Assembly: GCF_963678635.1 (NCBI RefSeq)
Contig: NC_087062.1
Coordinates: 92,603,845 to 92,667,844, forward strand
Length of the DNA: 64,000 bases
Source of the DNA: Symsagittifera roscoffensis
Taxonomy: Eukaryota; Xenacoelomorpha; Acoela; Convolutidae
Reading direction: 5' to 3'
The translations under genes and the position numbers were made by a program. Positions within the stretch are counted from its first letter, which is position 1; the number at the start of each line of letters is the position of its first letter. Below the pieces are notes generated by a model. The model worked only from the letters and a program-made list of their open reading frames with translations. It had not been told where the DNA came from and ran no database searches. Positions 44,601 to 54,128 of the stretch are shown here, one piece after another.

Positions 44601-45052
44601 TCCTGAAAAAAAAATCAGGAAGACCTATATAAGAGTACTTAAAAATAAATACTTTTCTTTTATCGATACAAACGTGAGGTTTCAAGAACCATTTGAAACA
44701 ATTACCTCGCAAAAGGGCTGCAAACATTTTTGAAAAAGCCAATAGCATTACCCAGGTATCTCAAAAACGTGTTTGTCTCTTTCAGGATCTTCAAGTTCTT
44801 GAACTCTCGAGGCGTGACCAGTTTCTTGATGTTCATCATCACTTCGCTGTTTGAGACCACCCTCGACCCCTCCTTCCCTTTGACGAAGGGAATGGAGACT
44901 GTGATACTGACTTTGGCCACTGGCTTCAAGTACAGTCCACTAGAGGCCCACAGGTCAGTGACTCCTTCCGGCGATGCCCTGCATTCTGTGATCTCCCCCA
45001 CTGGACCCAACAAGGATCTGGAAGCAGGAGTTGTCGCCGCTAAACTAGTCAT
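35620..45052 (-). CDS. AKAP17A: AKAP17A-like splicing regulator, nine coding exons, 1461 residues
   Basis: Coding exons, 5' to 3' on the minus strand: 45052-44752, 44186-44089, 43645-43273, 42896-42433, 41322-40936, 39716-38952, 38072-37919, 37694-37400, 37168-35620. All junctions are GT-AG, phases agree and the total (4386 nt) is divisible by three. AKAP17A (XE7) is a nuclear-speckle protein that affects splicing and anchors protein kinase A. Family hallmarks: SGLYLKPVAKVSI (exon 1), LRPDTIFLTGIPCAWF (exon 3), FKTFEVYIQYETYLGF with MNALRG (exon 5), and VDFDGTGYLSERKIQQRKLE (exon 6). Unusual: about 250 residues rich in RS, KR and acidic repeats separate the first RRM-like strand from its helix (exons 3-5), and exon 9 adds about 515 acidic Ser/Glu-rich residues. 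Human AKAP17A is about 695 residues, so this protein is twice as long. The A-kinase-binding helix was not located. Confidence 0.9.
37169..37399 (-). promoter_or_regulatory. Intron 8 of the AKAP17A-like gene, potential retained intron
   Basis: 231 bp with donor CCCAA|GTAAGC and acceptor TGCTTTTTAG. The donor itself contains an in-frame TAA (37396-37398), so retention would end the protein after 946 residues and remove the whole acidic C-terminal exon. Confidence 0.65.
38268..38345. mobile_element. hAT-like MITE end fragment in intron 6
   Basis: CCAGGGGGCAGATCTAGGATTTTC matches the left end of the MITE at 1514-1540, followed by a G run (38291-38308). The other end is missing. Confidence 0.5.
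39903..40455. repeat. Dispersed intronic repeat, copy 1
   Basis: Starts ACACAGAGGCGAAGCGGAAC, then CAGACAGTTGG and AACGCAAG, and later GATGGCCTTAAAGCT and TTCTGTTCGATAGTG. It closely matches 44207-44690 and, for its later half, 51990-52250. Short pieces also occur near 38140-38265 and 57545-57690. No ORF; intron 5 of the AKAP17A-like gene. Confidence 0.7.
41440..42035. repeat. Degenerate internal repeats and 25-bp poly-C tract in intron 4
   Basis: Motifs TATCTCGGAAAC, GATTTGAGCAGTCAT and ATTTAGAGGC recur about four times with irregular spacing between 41480 and 41970. They are followed by 25 consecutive C at 42011-42035. A long G/C homopolymer like this is prone to sequencing and assembly error. 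Confidence 0.6.
44207..44690. repeat. Dispersed intronic repeat, copy 2 (intron 1)
   Basis: Same family and orientation as 39903-40455: ACAGACAGTTGGAAAAGAGT, GATGGCCTTAAAGCTCTTTG, TGCTGTTCGATAGTGGAG. Confidence 0.7.
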
Positions 45053-45300
45053 AGCGAACTCTGAAATAAGATTTAAGCTTCTGTATTGGACGGTTTCGAT
45101 TTGGTCAGTTTACCATGGTCAAATTACACTCAGAAAGCAATTTTAAAACTTTTTTCAATCGCATCAGGACACATGAATTAATCATTTGCAAAACTTAAAG
45201 TTAATTTTATACAGAGGGTCACAAAATGGACCCAAGGCGGAGTATATTTTAAATTACAAAACAGATATCGTCAAATCAACCAATTGTTTAGTTAATTTCT
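45053..45300 (-). promoter_or_regulatory. 5' flank of the AKAP17A-like gene
   Basis: About 250 bp between the start codon and the duplicated block. It should contain at least part of the 5' UTR or promoter, but no core element is clear. Confidence 0.3.
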
Positions 45301-45630
45301 GAAACTGATGTTTTAAAAAACAACGGCACGGTCACCTGTGACAGTCGCAAAAGCTTGCAAAAATTTCTCAAACAGCAGAAATAGAAAGTAAATTTGAACA
45401 AAAGCAATTGTAGCAATTGCTTCTTCATGTTTAGAAAAAAGTTCTGGTTGGAGATCAAAACGTTTTACAAATCACAAAACTACTATTACTTTGGGGACGG
45501 TTGCTTGCAGAGGTGTGAAAGCGGTAGCGATAGCGGCGCTATTAGCGGGAGTGTTTCGATTGACCAATAGCGAATTAGTTAGCGGCGGATTGTTCGATAG
45601 CGCTGAAAAGCGGCCGCTATTATTGGATCA

Positions 45631-45689
45631 GCTGAACTCAATTCCAGTTTGAATACTAATAATACAATTAAACTAGAATTGAGTTTAGC
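45631..45689. repeat. Long hairpin (22-bp arms)
   Basis: GCTGAACTCAATTCCAGTTT pairs with AAACTAGAATTGAGTTTAGC, with two mismatches, across a 15-base or so loop. The same hairpin is at 48597-48655 in the second unit. It lies next to a TAGCGG-rich patch, which suggests a worn transposon end or a regulatory structure. Confidence 0.7.
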
Positions 45690-46517
45690 TCATCCAACAT
45701 TTGCTTCTAATTGGTAACCACTCGAGACAGCCTAATTATTTGATGTTACTTGAAACGTGTTATTTCAGACGCTATGGAGATTGAGTACGACAAATTGTAC
45801 ACAAATATTGACCGCGTTTCACTTACAGCACAATGAAGTTGCACTGCAGTTTGAAACACATGTGCAAAATCATTGATGTTTTCAAAAACTTACGGAGATG
45901 ATTTTTTCAGCTGCATATTTAAACCCAGATAGGCACTCTCGTCTTGTTATAAAATACCGAAACCAAAAAATTATACTTTATCTGAAAATCGATTTTCAAA
46001 AAAACGGTTTTACACAACAAATGTGTCCTCAGAGAATTCAGGCGCAAACTACTGTGCCCATAAAACGGTTTTCACTTTAATCTCCCGCAAATCGCAATAA
46101 AACGAAAATAGGAAAAATTATGAAATTTAAACTCTTATAATTTCTATCTTTTTTTGATACCTTGTCCGGTCATCGCACAGCGGAACCTTCAGATTTATAT
46201 TGAACCAAACTCCTTCATAATTGTTTTAAATGAGCATCAGTGGCTTCAATAAAGTTCTTCTCTTTATTCTGTACTGACATCGCTAAAAAAAATCCAATGG
46301 GAAAAATATCTTTGTCATCGTATATAAAATATTTCTAGAAGATCTTTCATCAATTTCAAATAAATAAAATTTTACATTAACTGCTTAACATGAGATTGGA
46401 TGATATGAAATTAAATGTGAAAATAAATAGATTTCTTGGAAAAAATAAAATGTTGAAGGCTTGTATTGGCATTAACTTAAAGTTATACATTAAGCACCAT
46501 TATTACATAGCTGTCAA

Positions 46518-48223
46518 TCATATAGAAGACGAGGAAGAGGCAGAAGTACCCAAGTTTTGGTCTCGTGTTTGTGACGTCATCGAATCCGAATGACGACATG
46601 CACTGAAGCGCGCGTAGTACTTGTTCGCAAAAACTATTTCAAACGAGTCAACTGGTTCAAAATTACAACAGTCCACCCGTCTGACTTTCTTCGCCGTTCC
46701 ATCTACATGCTTCCCTTTCTTGCAACAACAAACAATCGAAGCATTTTCGCAGTTATGTGGCTGCTTTAACTTCGGATCGGCGAGAACAGGAAAATCGCCT
46801 TCTATTATGAAATCACTGATGAAGTTTCCTTCATTTAGGCGATGAACACTGGAAAGTTTCCAGGAGGACTCTTTGATTTCTTCAGTCAAAGCTACAACTA
46901 TCCGTGATTCATTCTCAAAGAGAAGTAGAGTTCTGTCGCCCAAGAAGTGAACCTCGTCGACTGTGTTTAACCCATGCAGTTCTTTCTCAATTTTCAGCTG
47001 CTTTTTGCTGATAAGAGACAGAATCCAAACAGAATCAGAGAAGTCTGCATACGCCATAACTTTAAATTCAAAGTGCAAGTCTAAGCACTTAGGCCTCGCC
47101 ACACCATCAATTGACAAGGCACTTAAATTCACGCCTGATAAGCGAATAGATGATAAGTTTGGCTCATAGAAAATGCATTCGCAGTCATTTTCATGGGATG
47201 GATAAACAAAAAGAACTTCAGGAGTCAACAATGGTTCCGATACTGCATCATATTTCTTGACAATTTCGGAGACATCTATATCAATTACAATCTTTTCAGA
47301 ACCGATCAAATTTAGCACCATTAAGTTTTCGTAGCAATATGCCGACTTAATATCTTCATACCGAATCTCATCGATAATCGCCTTGCTTTTTTTAGCCACA
47401 GAAGTTAAATTTGGATGCAATGAAAAGCTTATTTTCTTTTCTCCCGATTTCGAAATACAGAAAATTCTACCATTTAAAGAGTGGTTATAAGTTAGCAGTC
47501 CTTGCTTTTGATTCCTGCGTTTTTCGGGACTTATAGCGATACCTGCTGGTTTTATAACTTTTGACCGTACCAGCTCTGGAAACTGCAACAATTCTAGCAT
47601 TTTTGCTGCTATTTCAAATAACATTTTGTCCGGAAGTTTCTTTTTCAGATGAAGAGGCATCAAGTACATATGCTCATCTGAATCTATAGGAGCTCTTGAA
47701 AGTGCTTCTTCACAGTTCGATACGATCTCATTTAGTTTTTGAACTCCTTGCATAGGTAGCGAATGCCCCAAATCTCTCAAAACATTTAGCTTTTCCTCGA
47801 CTGACTCCAAGCATTTTTTGGAATTATTGATAGAATCCACAATGCTTTTTGAACAACTAGTCTTATTTTCTTTGAAAACATCATCGAACTTATCCATAAA
47901 TGTTTCCGCAACCAAATTGAAAACATCCCTCGATTCTTGAGTGTGATCAGCGCTTCTTAACATTTTATTGCAAATGTTAGACATCAACTGCTTTCTTTTC
48001 AAAACAGGCTTCGAATCCTTTTCTAATCTTCCTATATGACCTTGAATTTCGGAGTTCAAATTCTCTTCTTTTTCTACTAGAGGTTTAAATACATGTTGGG
48101 CGTGATCTTCGAAACATTCCATGCAGAATACTACATCGCACGTCTCGCAGTACTTGTGAGCTATGTTCTGATGCGTATCACATACCGTGACCTCTTTTCC
48201 TGAGTGGTTTCTCACAACATGAT
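46518..48223 (-). pseudogene. Double B-box protein, copy 1, lacking its N-terminus
   Basis: A single open frame of about 565 codons ends at TGA 46518-46520. It begins inside the gene, in the linker between two zinc-binding boxes, and has no ATG of its own (the first in-frame start-like codon is GTG 48213-48215). It retains B-box 2 (CDTHQNIAHKYCETCDVVFC, then CMECFEDHAQH), a predicted coiled-coil (about residues 35-170) and a C-terminal region with beta-rich character and a Cys-rich patch (SIVCCCKKGK). This is the layout of TRIM-like scaffolds without RING. The first box is cut off at the duplication edge (48223), so the copy is either a pseudogene or wrongly assembled. Confidence 0.75.
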
Positions 48224-48256
48224 CTTTTAAAAATCATGTTCTTCTAGAAACTTTTA

Positions 48257-51190
48257 GAAACTGATGTTTTAAAAAACAACGGCACGGTCACCTGTGACAG
48301 TCGCAAAAGCTTGCAAAAATTTCTCAAACAGCAAAATAGAAAGTAAATTTGAACAAAAGCAATTGTAGATTTAGAATTTCGATGCTTCTTCATGTTTAGA
48401 AAAAAGTTCTGGTTGGAGATCAAAACGTTTTACAAATCACAAAACTACTGTTACTTTGGGGACGGTTGCTTGCAGAGGTGTGAAAGCGGTAGCGATAGCG
48501 GCGCTATTAGCGGGAGTGTTTCGATTGACCAATAGCGAATTAGTTAGCGGCGGATTGTTCGATAGCGCTGTAAAAGCGGCCGCTATTATTGGATCAGCTG
48601 AACTCAATTCCAGTTTAAATACTAATAATACAATTAAACTAGAATTGAGTTTAGCTCATCCAACATTTGCTTCTAATTGGTAACCACTCGAGACAGCCTA
48701 ATTATTTGATGTTACTTGAAACGTGTTATTTCAGACGCTATGGAGATTGAGTACGACAAATTGTACACAAATATTGACCGCGTTTCACTTACAGCACAAT
48801 GAAGTTGCACTGCAGTTTGAAACACATGTGCAAAATCATTGATGTTTTCAAAAACTTACGGAGATGATTTTTTCAGCTGCATATTTAAACCCAGATAGGC
48901 ACTCTCGTCTTGTTATAAAATACCGAAACCAAAAAATTATACTTTATCTGAAAATCGATTTTCAAAAAAACGGTTTTACACAACAAATGTGTCCTCTGAG
49001 AATTCAGGCGCAAACTACTGTGCCCATAAAACGGTTTTCACTTTAATCTCCCGCAAATCGCAATAAAACGAAAATAGGAAAAATTATGAAATTTAAACTC
49101 TTATAATTTCTATCTTTTTTTGATACCTTGTCCGGTCATCGCACAGCGGAACCTTCAGATTTATATTGAACCAAACTCCTTCATAATTGTTTTAAATGAG
49201 CATCAGTGGCTTCAATAAAGTTCTTCTCTTTATTCTGTACTGACATCGCTAAAAAAATCCAATGGGAAAAATATCTTTGTCATCGTATATAAAATATTTC
49301 TAGAAGATCTTTCATCAATTTCAAATAAATAAAATTTTACATTAACTGCTTAACATGAGATTGGATGATATGAAAATAAATGTGAAAATAAATAGATTTC
49401 TTGGAAAAAATAAAATGTTGAAGGCTTGTATTGGCATTAACTTAAAGTTATACATTAAGCACCATTATTACATAGCTGTCAATCATATAGAAGACGAGGA
49501 AGAGGCAGAAGTACCCAAGTTTTGGTCTCGTGTTTGTGACGTCATCGAATCCGAATGACGACATGCACTGAAGCGCGCGTAGTACTTGTTCGCAAAAACT
49601 ATTTCAAACGAGTCAACTGGTTCAAAATTACAACAGTCCACCCGTCTGACTTTCTTCGCCGTTCCATCTACATGCTTCCCTTTCTTGCAACAACAAACAA
49701 TCGAAGCATTTTCGCAGTTATGTGGCTGCTTTAACTTCGGATCGGCTGAGAACAGGAAAAATCGCCTTCTATTATGAAATCACTGATGAAGTTTCCTTCA
49801 TTTAGGCGATGAACACTGGAAAGTTTCCAGGAGGACTCTTTGATTTCTTCAGTCAAAGCTACAACTATCCGTGATTCATTCTCAAAGAGAAGTAGAGTTC
49901 TGTCGCCCAAGAAGTGAACCTCGTCGACTGTGTTTAACCCATGCAGTTCTTTCTCAATTTTCAGCTGCTTTTTGCTGATAAGAGACAGAATCCAACAGAA
50001 TCAGAGGAAGTCTGCATACGCCATAACTTTAAATTCAAAGTGCAAGTCTAAGCACTTAGGCCTCGCCACACCATCAATTGACAAGGCACTTAAATTCACG
50101 CCTGATAAGCGAATAGATGATAAGTTTGGCTCATAGAAATGCATTCGCAGTCATTTTCATGGGATGGATAAACAAAAAGAACTTCAGGAGTCAACAATGG
50201 TTCCGATACTGCATCATATTTCTTGACAATTTCGGAGACATCTATATCAATTACAATCTTTTCAGAACCGATCAAATTTAGCACCATTAAGTTTTCGTAG
50301 CATATGCCGACTTAATATCTTCATACCGAATCTCATCGATAATCGCCTTGCTTTTTTTAGCCACAGAAGTTAAATTTGGATGCAATGAAAAGCTTATTTT
50401 CTTTTCTCCCGATTTCGAAATACAGAAAATTCTACCATTTAAAGAGTGGTTATAAGTTAGCAGTCCTTGCTTTTGATTCCTGCGTTTTTCGGGACTTATA
50501 GCGATACCTGCTGGTTTTATAACTTTTGACCGTACCAGCTCTGGAAACTGCAACAATTCTAGCATTTTTGCTGCTATTTCAAATAACATTTTGTCCGGAA
50601 GTTTCTTTTTCAGATGAAGAGGCATCAAGTACATATGCTCATCTGAATCTATAGGAGCTCTTGAAAGTGCTTCTTCACAGTTCGATACGATCTCATTTAG
50701 TTTTTGAACTCCTTGCATAGGTAGCGAATGCCCCAAATCTCTCAAAACATTTAGCTTTTCCTCGACTGACTCCAAGCATTTTTTGGAATTATTGATAGAA
50801 TCCACAATGCTTTTTGAACAACTAGTCTTATTTTCTTTGAAAACATCATCGAACTTATCCATAAATGTTTCCGCAACCAAATTGAAAACATCCCTCGATT
50901 CTTGAGTGTGATCAGCGCTTCTTAACATTTTATTGCAAATGTTAGACATCAACTGCTTTCTTTTCAAAACAGGCTTCGAATCCTTTTCTAATCTTCCTAT
51001 ATGACCTTGAATTTCGGAGTTCAAATTCTCTTCTTTTTCTACTAGAGGTTTTAAATACATGGTTGGGCGTGATCTTCGAAACATTCCATGCAGAATACTA
51101 CATCGCACGTCTCGCAGTACTTGTGAGCTATGTTCTGATGCGTATCACAAACCGTGACCTCTTTTCCTGAGTGGTTTCTCACAGCATGAT
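48257..51190. repeat. Tandem segmental duplication, unit 2
   Basis: See 45301-48223. This unit continues into unique sequence carrying the first exon of the B-box gene, so it holds the original left boundary of the gene. Its hairpin is at 48597-48655. Confidence 0.95.
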
Positions 51191-51364
51191 TTTTCCTGAG
51201 GTGTGCAAGAATGCAGCTTCTACAAAAAGTGCCTTCTACATTTCCTAGACATGACCTGCACGTGAAAGTAGACTCGACTTTCAGAGCTATCGAACACGAC
51301 GAACAGATCGGGTTATTGTTACAATCCGCACCCGATTCCACTTCTGCTTTAATCATGATAAAAC
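49483..51364 (-). pseudogene. Double B-box protein, copy 2, with N-terminus but frameshifted
   Basis: A TTTTCCAG acceptor before 51364 and ATG at 51356 begin the protein. Residues about 12-58 form a first zinc box (CSSC, CRSC, FCRSC, then His residues) and about 66-97 the second (CDTH...CETC...CMEC...H). Relative to copy 1 there are one- or two-base changes near 51056, 50300, 50140, 50000 and 49750, which break the frame several times. These are homopolymer-type indels (TTTAAA/TTTTAAA, AAAATG/AAATG), more like long-read consensus error than neutral decay, because substitutions are very few. The true locus may be one intact gene. B-box proteins act as protein-interaction scaffolds, often in ubiquitin signalling. 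Upstream 5' UTR exons are not located. Confidence 0.8.
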
Positions 51365-51416
51365 CTGGAAAATATAATTTGATTAGAACACTTCCAACAG
51401 CCTCTAAATAGTCCAC

Positions 51417-52306
51417 TCTATGTCAAATGCGCTCAGAACAGTCCATTTCAATCCTAAAATGATAATCAGTTCACAAAAACTCGCAGACGAAATATTTCTG
51501 GGAAACAAATTCATTATCCTTGAAACTTCTTGACTGTGGGTAAAAAGCGGTTAGAGATTGTCGATTTACATATTAATATAGAGCGACGAATGAACGAATT
51601 GAGAAAATTTTAAGAAAAAACTTTACACAATTTTTTTGTTGAATCTTGAATGTGTGTCTCTTTTTTCTGACTCCTCTCATAGAAATGGAAAAGAACTCAG
51701 CCTCACGGTGGTTTTTTTCCCCAATTTTGACTACATCGAGTAAAACTCGCAGGTCAAACATGGTATCATATTAAAGTAACATTCGCCGTGACTCCAAAAA
51801 ACCAAACAAGTTCTTTAATTTTCAAGAAAAACTGACATTCAGAATGACATTTGTATTGTTCAAAATAGATGACACGAAATTTACGAATATTGCTCGATGT
51901 GCGATTCAAACCTCGATCTAACTCAATTACAACATTAACGTTGATTTAGCTTTTATTAACATTAACTCTTGCGTTTTTCACTAATTCATTTCATTTTCTT
52001 GAAAAATTAATCCCATTTGAGAAAACTGGATCAATAGATAATTTTAAAGTCCGATGGGAAATCTGAACAATAAGATTTACCTTAGGAATAGTCCTTTTAC
52101 CAAAGGAAATGAATTGAATTTTAAAAAAAATCAAAACTAAAACCGCGAAAAATCAAACTGAAAAAAAAAAAACAGAAAATCACCAAGTGGTCTCATTAGG
52201 TTCATAACTCTTAAACATAAAAATTAGACAAAAAATAGAAAAAATGCAAAAACTCTTTTCGATTTTAAAAAAATAGTCTTTCTTTGTTAACTTTTTTTGC
52301 TAAAAT
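51417..52306. other. Intergenic stretch with a dispersed-repeat copy
   Basis: 51990-52250 matches the later half of the repeat at 39903-40455 (GAGAAAACTGGATCAATAGA, then CTCTTAAACAT). The rest has no supported gene. Confidence 0.5.
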
Positions 52307-52506
52307 NNNNNNNNNNNNNNNNNNNNNNNNNNNNNNNNNNNNNNNNNNNNNNNNNNNNNNNNNNNNNNNNNNNNNNNNNNNNNNNNNNNNNNNNNNNNNN
52401 NNNNNNNNNNNNNNNNNNNNNNNNNNNNNNNNNNNNNNNNNNNNNNNNNNNNNNNNNNNNNNNNNNNNNNNNNNNNNNNNNNNNNNNNNNNNNNNNNNNN
52501 NNNNNN
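52307..52506. other. Assembly gap, 200 N
   Basis: Exactly 200 N; placeholder gap of unknown size. The sequence just right of it (52507-52750) belongs to the dispersed element family and ends ACTATAACACAACCATTGC. Confidence 0.99.
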
Positions 52507-53152
52507 GGCATTTTTTAAGGCCCCATAGCTTTACAAAAAATGATCACAAGTGAAAAATCTCTCCCAATTTAAGCTCAAGACAACAATACTTTTTGAATAA
52601 TATTTTAAAAATTCCGTCACAATGGCTGTTTAAAAAGTCGAACTTTCTAAGAAAAAAAACCACCGCGAGCACACATATTCCGTTACTTTCGCACACTATA
52701 TTTAAGTTTTGAGTTGAAAAAAAAAGATGGTTCATACTATAACACAACCATTGCTTGTGTAAATACGAATACTGTTCCTTATAAAATCCAATGAGCTATT
52801 TTTCCGACCAATCAAATAGTGGGAAGGAACTCAGGCGAAGTGATATTTTTCAAACTCAAACAAAAATCTACATTATTTCAAAAACTCGAAAATTTTTCAG
52901 TTTTCTTGTCTCACTCTTTTGCAATTTTTAGCTGTCCCACTAGTCAACTTTTTTCTAGTTAACAGTAAATATGAAAAATATCAACACAATTTTTAAAATC
53001 CATTTCATAATTTTTTTAAAATTTAAATTATCGTGGTCGCAAAACTCTTTGCTACTTGTACAGCAGATGTCTATCCAAAATGAGTGATCAAACGACTGTG
53101 TTCTACTTGCACAGCAACCTCAATAAGCAAAAGTGAAAAAACAAAGTAGAAA

Positions 53153-53251
53153 AAAGCCTCGAATTAGTAAAAAAAAATCGGCTAAGTGTGCCATTTGATC
53201 CTGGGAGCTAGAGATTATGAGTCCAATGCACTAACCACTCAGCCTCGAATG
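53153..53251 (-). repeat. SINE-like unit with tRNA-Met-like head
   Basis: On the minus strand, 53251-53178 reads as a degenerate tRNA: GAGGCTGAGTGGTTAGTGCA (A-box region), then GGACTCATAATCT, an anticodon loop with CAT. It is followed by CTAATTCGAGGCTT, the segment shared with the units at 53348 and 54628. Stems are imperfect, so this is a pseudo-tRNA. Confidence 0.6.
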
Positions 53252-53347
53252 CATAAAAATGAACAACACAGAGTCGAGGCTGCGCTCTGCAAACACTTGT
53301 GAGAACCCAAAAAAACACTTACAAAAAGAAAACAAAAAAAATTGAAA

Positions 53348-53441
53348 TAAGCCTCGAATTAGTAAAACTTTGCTACGTATCGGATTCGAACCTGCGACCT
53401 CGAGATTTGGAGTCTCACATCCAGGCAGCTCGGCCACGAAC
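53348..53441 (-). repeat. SINE-like unit with class II tRNA-like head
   Basis: The minus strand shows GTGGCCGAGCTGCCTGG (A-box), GAGACTCCAAATCTC (anticodon arm, CCA) and GCAGGTTCGAATCC (B-box). The GTGGCCGAGC start is typical of Leu/Ser tRNAs. T-stem pairing fails, so it is not an intact tRNA gene. It is followed by the same CTAATTCGAGGCTT tail. Confidence 0.65.
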
Positions 53442-54128
53442 TCTTAACAAGAAACAAACACTAGTCACGAATAAAGCAGCTACAAGTGCTAATAAATTGC
53501 CAATGCGATGAAGCAAAAGTGGCCACAAAAACAAAAAGACACAGTTTGACATGTAATAATTTGGAATAGCTTTTTTGGTTCAGTAGATGATTTAAACGTT
53601 CATCAACTGTGTTAACTTATTAATATTTGAATGTCCAAGCACATGGTATCAAAAAACTGTGAAGGTGTCCGCTTAGTGGCACCAATATTTGCTACTTAGG
53701 TTAGAAAAAAGGAATAGTCGTACTATAACACTACCTCGCAAAAAGTTCGCAAGTGTTAACACTAGCCATAAATAAAGCAAAGAACAGATGATATGAAACT
53801 TCCTATGCTATCGATCATGATTATAGCAAAAATGCAACCAAATGAGCACTATTATTAGCAAGTTAGGTTAGAAAAAAGAAGGTTCGTACTAATACACTAC
53901 ACTCGCAGGCGCTCTAGTGTAATAAATGACCTCAACAATGCACTCGTTCATGAGAAAAGAAATCCTTTGATTCATGTTTTTCAAAATTTTATTCACGAAA
54001 ACACGAGATAAAACATGAACCTATTTAGAATTTTGTACTAATAGCTTCTAACCACAATTAAATATTTACAATAGGAACTTAAATTACTTTCTAGCCTAAG
54101 GCAAAGCAGCATTACAAGCATTATCTGC
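53442..54128. repeat. Repeat-rich flank of the TMEM129-like gene
   Basis: Two nearby ends of the dispersed element family (TACTATAACACTACCTCGCA at about 53713 and GTTCGTACTAATACACTACAC at about 53884) with the preceding TTAGGTTAGAAAAAAG. No gene. Confidence 0.5.

Larger units (their letters stand above)
45301..48223. repeat. Tandem segmental duplication, unit 1 (about 2.92 kb)
   Basis: Matches 48257-51190 almost base for base from GAAACTGATG to CTCACAACATGAT. Differences are mainly one-base indels plus one 10-bp indel near 48370. The non-coding part 45301-46517 holds a CpG-rich patch with repeated TAGCGG (about 45510-45625) and a hairpin. The units are separated by 33 bp containing an 8-bp inverted repeat (AACATGAT...ATCATGTT, 48216-48240). 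Confidence 0.95.

Noticed and set aside
45898-46080. 60-codon frames duplicated at 45898 and 48864
   Set aside because: Conserved only because the whole segment is a very recent duplicate; not evidence for coding.
53371-53441. Functional tRNA gene on the minus strand
   Set aside because: A-box and B-box are recognisable but T-stem and acceptor stem do not pair, and the sequence is attached to a repeated tail; called a SINE-like unit.
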